64,000 nt of DNA, taken from contig NZ_CP049742.1 in NCBI RefSeq assembly GCF_015482585.1, positions 260,501 to 324,500 on the forward strand. The letters are read 5' to 3'. This document shows, one piece after another, positions 1-6,880 of the stretch. The DNA is from Mangrovibacillus cuniculi (GTDB lineage: Bacteria > Bacillota > Bacilli > Bacillales > R1DC41). The position numbers and the translations under genes are program-made. The first letter of the stretch is position 1, and every line of letters begins with the position of its first letter. The notes beneath the pieces were generated by a model that worked only from the letters and a program-made list of their open reading frames with translations, did no database searches and was not told the DNA's origin.

Positions 1-209
1 TTAATACAGGAGTAAATGAATTACAAACAATACATTTCTTAATCCCTTTTATGAATCTATTTAGCATATTAAAAGAACTCTGTTTAGGAATTATTCATGT
101 GCCTCATATATTGTTAATGATTGGAAGTAACTTAATTTTAATAGCAATTCTATTTATTATAAGTCGTATTTTGTTTAGCAAAGATAAGTGGGTTGTTTCT
201 TCTAACTAA
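1..209 (+). CDS. ABC-2 type transporter permease, C-terminal end (partial)
   Basis: Only the last 68 codons are present, read in frame from base 3 to the TAA at 207-209. The peptide has an amphipathic start (FLIPFMNLFSILKELCLG) and then a hydrophobic helix (HILLMIGSNLILIAILFIIS) ending in a short charged tail. This P-x-x-N-x-x-x-x-x-K-E-L then single helix then basic tail layout is typical of the end of NatB/ABC-2 permeases that export Na+, drugs or lipids with a separate ATPase. The rest of the gene lies outside the window, so the substrate cannot be judged. A hairpin terminator follows at 279. Confidence 0.55.
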   Translation, partial: NTGVNELQTIHFLIPFMNLFSILKELCLGIIHVPHILLMIGSNLILIAILFIISRILFSKDKWVVSSN

Positions 210-278
210 TCTTGTGCAAATTAGAAGTCTCATTCATCAACTATCTTTGTTACAGAATATGTAAATGATAGAAATGAG

Positions 279-312
279 ATACATCCATTGATTTACGATG
301 GATGTATTTTTT
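279..312 (+). terminator. Rho-independent terminator after the permease
   Basis: Perfect 10-bp stem ATACATCCAT / ATGGATGTAT around a 9-base loop, followed by a T run. It separates the permease end from the DUF6194 gene. Confidence 0.8.
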
Positions 313-418
313 AACTCTTGGAATTTAACTTTGTTATTATTAGATATGGTTAAAAGGAAAGTGCTTTATGATAAATTTAAAAAAGAACAAGGTGTAATAT
401 AAGGGGAGAATCAGATTG

Positions 419-865
419 ATGAGTAACGAAATGATTGAATATGTAATTAATACGTATCCAGGTACAGTTGTAACCAATAATTGGGGAGAGCAAGGAGTAT
501 TTTATAATCCCGATAGAAAGCTACCAAAAGGCATATACATCCTAACGATTAAAGAAAAAGATGGAGCGAATGACCGAGCATCTCAACTTAATAGAGAGGG
601 ATTGTATCGCATAAATCTTGGGATTAGTAAAACTTCTTTTATAAAATTATTTGGAGAAATACCTAAAAGGCCATCTGCTGGAAACGTAATAGATATGGAG
701 TATGATTTTTCAATGGTAGATGAAATACTACCTCATCCTGTTTACGGTTGGATGTCATGGATTTCTGTAATAAATCCTTCTTTACATACATTCGAAAAAA
801 TGAAGCCATATATTGATGAGGCGTATAACTTAGCCAAAGAAAAGTATCAAAAAAAGAAAATATGA
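419..865 (+). CDS. DUF6194 family protein
   Basis: Cytosolic protein of about 148 residues with no signal peptide or membrane segment. The pattern EMIEYVINTYPG near the N-terminus, FYNPDRKLP, then A-S-x-L-N-R-E-G-x-Y-R-x-N-L-G and the closing HPVYGWMSWISVINPS matches the DUF6194 family, whose biochemical role is unknown. The start is either TTG at 416 or ATG at 419; GGGGAG at 403-408 fits both, and ATG is preferred. It stands alone after a terminator and shows no functional link to its neighbours. The family call is secure; the function is not known. Confidence 0.75.
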   Translation: MSNEMIEYVINTYPGTVVTNNWGEQGVFYNPDRKLPKGIYILTIKEKDGANDRASQLNREGLYRINLGISKTSFIKLFGEIPKRPSAGNVIDMEYDFSMVDEILPHPVYGWMSWISVINPSLHTFEKMKPYIDEAYNLAKEKYQKKKI

Positions 866-940
866 AATCTTTTGGACCGGTAAGATTTATTTTCCTGCAC
901 TGGTATGATAAAACCTCCGCCAAATGAAGGAGTGCATTCC

Positions 941-979
941 ATCCATATTTTGCTATAGTAATAGTAACAAAATATGGAT
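941..979 (+). promoter_or_regulatory. Inverted repeat over an extended -10 promoter (MFS gene)
   Basis: A perfect 12-bp inverted repeat, ATCCATATTTTG (941-952) and CAAAATATGGAT (968-979), flanks TGCTATAGT (951-959), an extended -10 of the TGnTATAAT type. A repressor bound here would cover the start of transcription of the MFS gene at 1007. No regulator gene lies next to it. The hairpin would also sit in the 5' leader of the message. Confidence 0.5.
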
Positions 980-1006
980 CAACATCCAAAGAGAGCAGGA
1001 AGCATT

Positions 1007-2230
1007 ATGAAAATCAAAGAAAAAATGAGAGCTTATCATCCAATTGTGTGGACACTGTTATTTGGAACAGTTTTTGCGCGTGGAGCAAGCTTTATGGCAT
1101 TACCGTTTTTAGCTTTGTATCTATCTCAAACAAAAGAAGTACATCCGATTTTAATAGGATTAATAATTGGTATCGGTCCACTAAGCGGAACGATAGGTGG
1201 ATTTATCGGTGGTCACTTATCTGATAAATATGGAAGAAAAATAGTCATGATCACCGCCATGTTTGTGTGGGGACTAGTCTACATTGGTTTCTCCATCGCT
1301 TCTAGTGTTGCCGTTTTCTTCTTATTAAATGCGATTAATGGGATTTGTCGTTCCTTCTTTGAACCTACTAGCCAAGCGTTGATGGCAGATGTGACGGAAA
1401 AAGAACGTAGATTACGAGTTTTCTCAATGAGATATACAGCAATCAATATGGGAGCAGCATTGGGTCCTTTACTAGGTGCGTACGTAGGAATTATGAATGC
1501 GAACTGGACGTTTATGTTTACAGGCTTCTTCTATTTCCTATACACCATTGTTTTATTAGTGATGATCAGTAAATACGAAGTGTCATCCAATACACCGAGC
1601 AGCAAGAAAACGACGATGGTTGACGCGTTTGGAATAGTACGCAAAGATGCTGCTTTACGATTCTTTATAGTAGGTGGAATTTTAGTTAACATCGGTTATT
1701 CGCAAATCGAATCAACCTTACCTCAGCATTTAAGTTTGACTCTAAAAGACGGCGTTTTGCTTTATAGTGTATTGTTATCGTTAAACGCTATTGCTGTTAT
1801 TATCTTGCAAATACCGTTAAGTAGATTTGCCGAGCGCTTTCGAGTGATGCACACGATGATGATTGGTAGTGGATTTTTCGCGCTTGGTTTTATTGGGTTT
1901 GCCTTATCGAGTAATTGGATTTTGTTTATTTTTTCTATGATTGTTTTAACTATCGGCGAAATATTTGTTTTCCCTTCAACTAGTGTCTTTATTGACCAGA
2001 TTGCCCCTGAAGAAATGAGAGGAACCTATTTCGGTGCAGGCCAATTCCGATCTGCAGGTTTCTTTATAGGACCTGCGATGGGCGGTTGGATCTTTAGCGA
2101 ATGGTCTGGGACATTACTGTATCTTTTGATGGGGATGATTGTTTTAGCAAGCATTTATTTTTACAAGCTAGGTGATTATCAAAGGAAGAAAGTACAGGAA
2201 GTGAATACTGAAGCAAGTCCTCAGATGTGA
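1007..2230 (+). CDS. MFS transporter, DHA1-like drug/solute exporter
   Basis: About 407 residues, mostly hydrophobic, consistent with 12 membrane helices split by a central cytoplasmic loop (SNTPSSKKTTMVDAF). The loop after helix 2 reads GGHLSDKYGRK, the MFS motif A (G-x-x-x-D-x-x-G-R-K/R) that drives the alternating-access switch. Length and motif fit the 12-helix H+ antiporters of the DHA1 group; the substrate cannot be told. ATG at 1007 is chosen because GCAGGAAG lies just upstream; an in-frame ATG at 974 falls inside the upstream inverted repeat and has no Shine-Dalgarno sequence. Confidence 0.85.
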   Translation: MKIKEKMRAYHPIVWTLLFGTVFARGASFMALPFLALYLSQTKEVHPILIGLIIGIGPLSGTIGGFIGGHLSDKYGRKIVMITAMFVWGLVYIGFSIASSVAVFFLLNAINGICRSFFEPTSQALMADVTEKERRLRVFSMRYTAINMGAALGPLLGAYVGIMNANWTFMFTGFFYFLYTIVLLVMISKYEVSSNTPSSKKTTMVDAFGIVRKDAALRFFIVGGILVNIGYSQIESTLPQHLSLTLKDGVLLYSVLLSLNAIAVIILQIPLSRFAERFRVMHTMMIGSGFFALGFIGFALSSNWILFIFSMIVLTIGEIFVFPSTSVFIDQIAPEEMRGTYFGAGQFRSAGFFIGPAMGGWIFSEWSGTLLYLLMGMIVLASIYFYKLGDYQRKKVQEVNTEASPQM

Positions 2231-2263
2231 CTACTGGAATAATATAATTTTGTCTGAATCCTA

Positions 2264-2292
2264 TTGTCAAAAAGTGATTTCCGAGCGATAAT
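2264..2292 (+). promoter_or_regulatory. Sigma-A promoter for the DAACS symporter
   Basis: TTGTCA (2264-2269), a 17-bp spacer and GATAAT (2287-2292), followed by AGGAGG before the ATG at 2325. It implies the symporter can be transcribed independently of the MFS gene. Confidence 0.5.
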
Positions 2293-2324
2293 TGTTTCTT
2301 TATGTTAACTAGGAGGTAAGATAG

Positions 2325-3593
2325 ATGCAAGTAATTTGGAAAAACTACCGAATGGCTATTATGCTAGTAGTAGCGCTTGTCATTGGTGGCTCAGCTGGTA
2401 TTATTTTTGGGCCAAAAGCTGCTGTGGTAAAGCCGTTAGGTGATATTTTTATTAATTTAATGTTTATGATTATTGTTCCGCTTGTGTTCTTTAGCATTGC
2501 TTCCGCCATTGCAAATATGGACGGAGTAAAAAGATTAGGGAAGATTATGGGAAACACAGCGGTCGTATTCTTTGTGACAGCTACTATTTCAGCTGTGCTA
2601 GCTCTAGTTGGTACGATTGTTTGGAATCCCTTAAATGATAGCGATGCAGCTATTGTTAATGCAATGCTCGAAAATACGGAGGTAGAAGCAGCGGAAGAAT
2701 TATCTGTTGCAGATCAATTAGTGCAAACAGTTACGGTTTCGGACTTTTCTTTATTATTATCCAAAAGTAATATGTTGCAACTAATTGTCTTTTCTTTATT
2801 ATTTGGACTTGCTACTTCTCTTGCTGGAGAAAAAGGTCGTCCAGTCGCAACATTTCTAAGCTCGGGTACAGCTGTAATGATGAAAATGGTATCCATTATT
2901 ATGTATTACGCTCCTATTGGCTTAGGGGCATACTTTGCAACTGTTATTGGAGAATTAGGACCTCAATTGTTAGAAGGATATGTTCGAGTATTCCTATTAT
3001 ACGTTGCATTAACAGTGATTTACTATTTCGGATTCTTTACTCTATATGCTTTTTTAGCTGGTGGAAAACTGGGTGTCGTAACCTTTTGGAAGAATGCAGT
3101 TAGCCCGTCCGTAACGGCTTTAGCTACTTGTTCAAGTGCTGCTTCAATCCCTGTGAATTTAGCTGCAGCTCATCGTATGGGTGTTCCAAAAGATATTGCG
3201 GAAACGGTTATTCCGCTTGGTGCTAACACGCATAAGGATGGATCTGTATTCGGTGGCGTGCTGAAAATTGTTTTCTTATTCGTTTTATTTGGAAAAGACA
3301 TGACAAGTTTCTCAGCGGTTATTAGTATTTTAACAGTAGCATTCTTAGTAGGTGCTGTTATGGGAGCAATCCCTGGAGGCGGAATGATTGGAGAGATGCT
3401 TATTTTAAGTATTTTTGGATTCCCGCCGGAAGTACTGCCTCTAATCGCAGTAATTAGTACCATCATAGATGCGCCAGCTACTTTACTGAATTCTACTGGT
3501 AATACAGTTTGTGCCATGATGGTTGCTAGACTGGTTGAAGGTAAGGATTGGTTAGTACGTCAATTGAAATCGGATGAAAAGCAAGTTGCTTAA
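2325..3593 (+). CDS. Dicarboxylate/amino acid:cation symporter (DAACS family)
   Basis: 422-residue membrane protein of the glutamate/dicarboxylate symporter fold (eight helices plus two re-entrant hairpins). Hairpin HP1 is seen as ATCSSAASIPVNLAAA, equivalent to the serine-rich TRSSSATLP loop, and helix 7 as PLGANTHKDGSVFGG, equivalent to the NMDGT motif that binds Na+ and substrate. The change of NMDGT to NTHKDGS marks a subgroup away from the classical GltP/DctP proteins, so glutamate should not be assumed as substrate. An acidic insert (NAMLENTEVEAAEELSVADQ) follows helix 3. Own promoter and AGGAGG ribosome site; strong terminator at 3598. Confidence 0.85.
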   Translation: MQVIWKNYRMAIMLVVALVIGGSAGIIFGPKAAVVKPLGDIFINLMFMIIVPLVFFSIASAIANMDGVKRLGKIMGNTAVVFFVTATISAVLALVGTIVWNPLNDSDAAIVNAMLENTEVEAAEELSVADQLVQTVTVSDFSLLLSKSNMLQLIVFSLLFGLATSLAGEKGRPVATFLSSGTAVMMKMVSIIMYYAPIGLGAYFATVIGELGPQLLEGYVRVFLLYVALTVIYYFGFFTLYAFLAGGKLGVVTFWKNAVSPSVTALATCSSAASIPVNLAAAHRMGVPKDIAETVIPLGANTHKDGSVFGGVLKIVFLFVLFGKDMTSFSAVISILTVAFLVGAVMGAIPGGGMIGEMLILSIFGFPPEVLPLIAVISTIIDAPATLLNSTGNTVCAMMVARLVEGKDWLVRQLKSDEKQVA

Positions 3594-3597
3594 TTGT

Positions 3598-3633
3598 AAC
3601 CCCTGGTCAGTGCTGCTGGCTGGGGTTTTTTTT
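3598..3633 (+). terminator. Rho-independent terminator after the symporter
   Basis: AACCCCTGGTCAG pairs with CTGGCTGGGGTT around a 5-base loop, followed by eight T. The tandem array starts about 15 bases later. Confidence 0.85.
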
Positions 3634-3647
3634 GTGGGTAAAGTGTT

Positions 3648-4174
3648 TGCCGTGGTATAGCTGAGCGGAGGAAAAGTGGTTTAGGTATACCAGGGGAAGC
3701 TGCCGCGGTATAGCAGAGCGGAGGAAAAGTGGTTTAGGTATACCAGAGGAAGCTGCTACGGTATAGCAGAGCGGAGGAAAAGTGGTTTAGGTATACCAGG
3801 GGAAGCTGCCGCGGTATAGCAGAGCGGAGGAAAAGTGGTTTAGGTATACCAGAGGAAGCTGCTACGGTATAGCAGAGCGGAGGAAAAGTGGTTTAGGTAT
3901 ACCAGGGGAAGCTGCCGCGGTATAGCAGAGCGGAGGAAAAGTGGTTTAGGTATACCAGAGGAAGCTGCTACGGTATAGCAGAGCGGAGGAAAAGTGGTTT
4001 AGGTATACCGGAGGAAGCTGCTGCGGTATAGCAGAGCGGAGGAAAAGTGGTTTAGGTATACCAGAGGAAGCTGCTGCGGTATAGCAGAGCGGAGGAAAAG
4101 TGGTTTAGGTATACCGGAGGATCCTGCCGTGGTATAGGAGAGAGGAAGAAAAGTGATTTAGGTATACCGCAAGA
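3648..4174 (+). repeat. Tandem array A: ten 53-bp units
   Basis: Ten units begin at 3648, 3701, 3754, 3807, 3860, 3913, 3966, 4019, 4072 and 4125, exactly 53 bp apart. Each holds GCGGTATAGCAGAGCGG, a purine tract GGAGGAAAAGTGG and TTTAGGTATACC; GGTATA and TATACC can pair across the unit. Two variants (CCAGGGGAAGCTGCCGCGG and CCAGAGGAAGCTGCTACGG) alternate over several units, showing growth by 106-bp dimers. The last unit is degenerate and runs straight into array B. No gene is seen. A copy of the same family is at 30.3 kb. Confidence 0.95.
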
Positions 4175-4860
4175 GCGTCTCGCAGACTACGAGAAGAGGG
4201 AATCCGGTGTTCAGGTGTCCCACAAGAGCTTCTCGCGGACCACGAGAAGAGGGAATCCGGTGTTCAGGTGTTCCACAAGAGCGTCTCGCGGACCACGAGA
4301 AGAGGGAATCCGGTGTTCAGGTGTTCCACAAGAGCGTCTCGCAGACCACGAGAAGAGGGAATCCTGTGTTCAGGTGTCCCACAAGAGCTTCTCGCGGACC
4401 ACAAGAAGAGGGAATCCGGTGTTCAGGTGTTCCACAAGAGCGTCTCGCGGACCACGAGAAGAGGGAACCCAGTGTTCAGGTGTCCTATAAGAGCGTCTCG
4501 CGGACCACGAGAAGAGGGAATCCGGTGTTCAGGTGTTCCACAAGAGCGTCTCGCGGACCACGAGAAGAGGGAATCCGGTGTTCAGGTGTTCCACAAGAGC
4601 GTCTCGCGGACCACGAGAAAAGGGAACCGAATGTTCAGGTGTCCCGCAAGAGCTTCTCGCGGACCACAAGAAGAGGGAATCCGGTGTTCAGGTGTTCCAC
4701 AAGAGCGTCTCGCGGACCACGAGAAGAGGGAATCCGGTGTTCAGGTGTTCCACAAGAGTGTCTCGCGGACCACGAGAAGAGAGGAAAAGGAGTGCAGGTG
4801 CCCCGCAAGAACGTCTCGCAGACCACAAGAAGAGAGGACAAACATTGTAGGTACTCCACA
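4175..4860 (+). repeat. Tandem array B: thirteen 53-bp units, diverged relative of A
   Basis: Thirteen units begin every 53 bp from 4175 to 4811. The unit reads GCGTCTCGCGGACCACGAG, then AAGAGGGAATCCGGTGTTC, then AGGTGTTCCACAAGA. TCTCG/CGAGA (CTTCTCG/CGAGAAG in some units) forms a hairpin with loop CGGACCA. Aligned with array A it keeps the period and the order palindromic core, purine tract, then GGT-T-(C)AGGT-T-CC, so A and B look homologous. The unit has no stop codon in any forward frame, which creates long overlapping open frames that I do not regard as genes. The last unit decays before 4900. Confidence 0.95.
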
Positions 4861-4902
4861 AGGTCAAAATATAATCCAGCTCTTAAATGAACAGTATAGA
4901 TA

Positions 4903-4954
4903 TTGACTAACATCTATCTATCATCTAAAATACAAAACGTAATAATTACGTTTT
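4903..4954 (+). promoter_or_regulatory. Sigma-A promoter with a Zur-box-like palindrome at the transcription start
   Basis: TTGACT (4903-4908), 17-bp spacer, TAAAAT (4926-4931), then a 21-bp perfect palindrome at 4934-4954 with core AACGTAATAATTACGTT. The B. subtilis Zur consensus is TCGTAATnATTACGA; this site keeps CGTAAT-n-ATTACG and differs only at the outermost base of each half. Its place, just downstream of -10, fits repression. Fur (GATAATGATTATC) and PerR (TTATAATnATTATAA) boxes fit less well. Confidence 0.6.
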
Positions 4955-4984
4955 AAAGTATAAATGATGTAAAGGAGATAGGTC

Positions 4985-6151
4985 ATGAAAGAGTGGATTA
5001 TTATTGGTGGCGGCATACAAGGATGTACTTTGGCAACGTATCTACTGGAGCACGGATGTACAAAAGTGGAAGACATGCAGATTATAGATCCCTATAGAGA
5101 ACCGTTAGCACAGTGGAAAACATACACAAAGCGTATAGCAATGTCTAATTTACGTTCACCAGCTGTTCATCACTTAGCTCCGAACCCTTATCATATAACG
5201 CAATTTGCTAAGAAGAATCAGTGGAATAATGCTTTTTACGGCTACTATAAAAAACCTAACTTAGAATTTTTCAATCATCATAGTGAAGACATTATCGAAC
5301 AATTACAATTACACTTAGCTTGGAAACAAGGAAGAGTAGAAGACATAGAGAGACATAATGATCAATGGATAGTTTCACTTGAGTCAGGTGATAAAATCAA
5401 AGCAAAAAATGTAGCGATTACCGCTGGCTTTACAGAGCAGTTATTGGTACCGGAATGGGCTGGGGAATTAAAGCAAAACTATCCACATTTAGTTTGGCAC
5501 ATATTTGAAAAAGAAGAGTGGGATCATGCCGAAATAGGAGGTAATGTTGCTGTAATTGGTGGAGGAATTACAGGAGCTCATGCTGCAATAAAATGGAGTA
5601 ACTTAGGGAAACAAGTTACGTTGCTTATTAAGAATCCTTTAAAAATTCATGAGTTTGATAGTGACCCAGGATGGTTAGGACCAAAAAATATGACGAAATA
5701 CCGGAAAATAGATGATTATAAACAAAGAAGAACTTTAATCAAACAAGCAAGACATAAAGGTTCGCTCCCGCCAAACATCTATCAAAAATTAATGAAATAT
5801 GTCCAGCAAGGAAAAGTTACTATTGTAGAAGATACGATTCAAAGCGCAATAATAAAACAGCAACAAGTTCAGCTACAGTCTGAAAGCAATAGTTTTCAGT
5901 TTAATCAAGTAATATTAGCTACAGGTTTTACTTCTAATATTCAAGAAATTAACTGGTTACAACGTATAATTAAAAGTGAACAACTAACTTGCGCGCATTG
6001 TGGTTTTCCAATTGTAACAAGGGACCTTCAATGGACAAAAGGATTATATGTAACAGGTGCTTTAGCGGAGTTGGAGATTGGACCTACTGCGAGAAATATC
6101 TCTGGTGCAAGAACAGCAGCAGAAAGAATCGTAAAATCTGTTTCAACCTAG
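4985..6151 (+). CDS. FAD/NAD(P)-binding oxidoreductase (flavin monooxygenase-like fold)
   Basis: 388 residues. The N-terminus IIIGGGIQGCTLATYLLEHG is the FAD-binding GxGxxG fingerprint. A second nucleotide fold, VAVIGGGITGAHAAIKW, lies about residue 187, followed by FDSDPGWLGPKNM and RRTLIKQARHKGSLPP, segments seen in NAD_binding_9/SidA-like flavoproteins. A C-terminal ATGF motif (VILATGFTSN) closes the FAD domain, as in flavin monooxygenases and amine N-hydroxylases. The substrate is unknown. It starts with AAGGAGA then ATG and is single-gene, behind a strong promoter carrying a Zur-box-like palindrome. A role under zinc shortage is inference only. Confidence 0.75.
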   Translation: MKEWIIIGGGIQGCTLATYLLEHGCTKVEDMQIIDPYREPLAQWKTYTKRIAMSNLRSPAVHHLAPNPYHITQFAKKNQWNNAFYGYYKKPNLEFFNHHSEDIIEQLQLHLAWKQGRVEDIERHNDQWIVSLESGDKIKAKNVAITAGFTEQLLVPEWAGELKQNYPHLVWHIFEKEEWDHAEIGGNVAVIGGGITGAHAAIKWSNLGKQVTLLIKNPLKIHEFDSDPGWLGPKNMTKYRKIDDYKQRRTLIKQARHKGSLPPNIYQKLMKYVQQGKVTIVEDTIQSAIIKQQQVQLQSESNSFQFNQVILATGFTSNIQEINWLQRIIKSEQLTCAHCGFPIVTRDLQWTKGLYVTGALAELEIGPTARNISGARTAAERIVKSVST

Positions 6152-6194
6152 AGTTGCTTTTGAGAATTACTTATGATAAGTTACTAACATGAAA

Positions 6195-6217
6195 TGACCA
6201 TATTGTTCATTTGGTCA
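6195..6217 (+). promoter_or_regulatory. YhgD-type operator 1
   Basis: 23-bp imperfect palindrome TGACCA-N11-TGGTCA just upstream of the TetR gene. Its reverse complement, TGACCAAATGAACAA followed by TATGGTCA, differs at only two positions from the site at 6832-6854. It supports autoregulation and excludes the open-frame start at 6194. Confidence 0.75.
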
Positions 6218-6241
6218 AACACTATAAGTTGGGGGGATTAT

Positions 6242-6808
6242 GTGGACAGGAAACGCTTAATATTGGAAGCTGCAACGAAATCTTTTACCTTGTTCGGTTA
6301 TAAAGCAACAACAATGGATCAAGTTGCAAAGATTGCAAACGTTGGTAAAGGGACGATATATACTTTTTACAAAAATAAAGAGGAACTGTTTCAGGAAATT
6401 GTGCAATCTGTTATTCAAGAGATGAAAATAAAGGCAGAAGGTACATTGACCAATAATGAAACCTTCCAAGAACGTGTTCATAAAGTACTATACGAACTTC
6501 TGCACTATCGAACGCATCATCAACTCTTAATTAAACTTTCTCAGGAAGAAACTGAAATGAGAACACCAGCTGTGAAAGAAATGGTCAAAGAAATTGAGAC
6601 AGCAATTATTTCTTATGTAGAAGAGAAAGTAAAGGTTGCAATTGAAGATAAAGAGATCGAACCTTGTAATCCTAAACTAACTGCCTTTCTTTTATTAAAA
6701 ATATATGTATCCCTAGTATTCGACTGGGAACAGCAAAACGACCCTTTATCAAAAGAAGAGATCGCACAAGTGTTAGAAATGTATTTATTTAAAGGACTAT
6801 CAACATGA
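6242..6808 (+). CDS. yhgD: TetR-family repressor, YhgD-like
   Basis: 188-residue TetR regulator. The helix-turn-helix is at the N-terminus: RLILEAATKSFTLFGYKATTMDQVAKIANVG followed by KGTIYTFYKNKEELF, the standard TetR signature; the remaining helical domain would bind a ligand and dimerise. GTG at 6242 is chosen because GGGGGG lies five bases upstream and because the alternative start at 6194 would place its own operator inside the coding sequence. It is followed by a YhgE-type gene, and both genes have a TGACCA-N11-TGGTCA site in front, so I infer it represses itself and yhgE. Confidence 0.85.
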   Translation: MDRKRLILEAATKSFTLFGYKATTMDQVAKIANVGKGTIYTFYKNKEELFQEIVQSVIQEMKIKAEGTLTNNETFQERVHKVLYELLHYRTHHQLLIKLSQEETEMRTPAVKEMVKEIETAIISYVEEKVKVAIEDKEIEPCNPKLTAFLLLKIYVSLVFDWEQQNDPLSKEEIAQVLEMYLFKGLST

Positions 6809-6831
6809 TAGTTTTCTTTTTTGAACTAAAA

Positions 6832-6854
6832 TGACCAAATGAACAAAGTGGTCA
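6832..6854 (+). promoter_or_regulatory. YhgD-type operator 2, upstream of yhgE
   Basis: TGACCA-N11-TGGTCA, nearly identical to the reverse complement of the site at 6195. It lies between yhgD and yhgE, just before TGGTAAAAT (6857-6865), a possible extended -10, and AGGAGG. This suggests yhgE has its own repressible promoter. Confidence 0.75.
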
Positions 6855-6880
6855 TATGGTAAAATAGGAGGAGAAAACAA

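Noticed and set aside
663-989. Minus-strand open frame of 108 codons opposite the DUF6194 gene
   Set aside because: It overlaps a recognised gene and shows no start signal or family similarity.
3648-4860. CRISPR array
   Set aside because: Units are contiguous with no unique spacers, period 53 bp includes the whole repeat, and no cas genes are present. The same holds for the 30.3-kb and 49.2-kb arrays.
4207-4906. Four overlapping long open frames in the 53-bp array B, in three plus frames and one minus frame
   Set aside because: They arise because the repeat unit has no stop codons; there is no ribosome site, no codon bias and no family similarity, and all frames give the same shuffled repeat peptide.
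6194-6241. Upstream start for the TetR gene
   Set aside because: It would place the TGACCA-N11-TGGTCA operator in the coding region and has no Shine-Dalgarno sequence, whereas GTG 6242 has GGGGGG at good distance.
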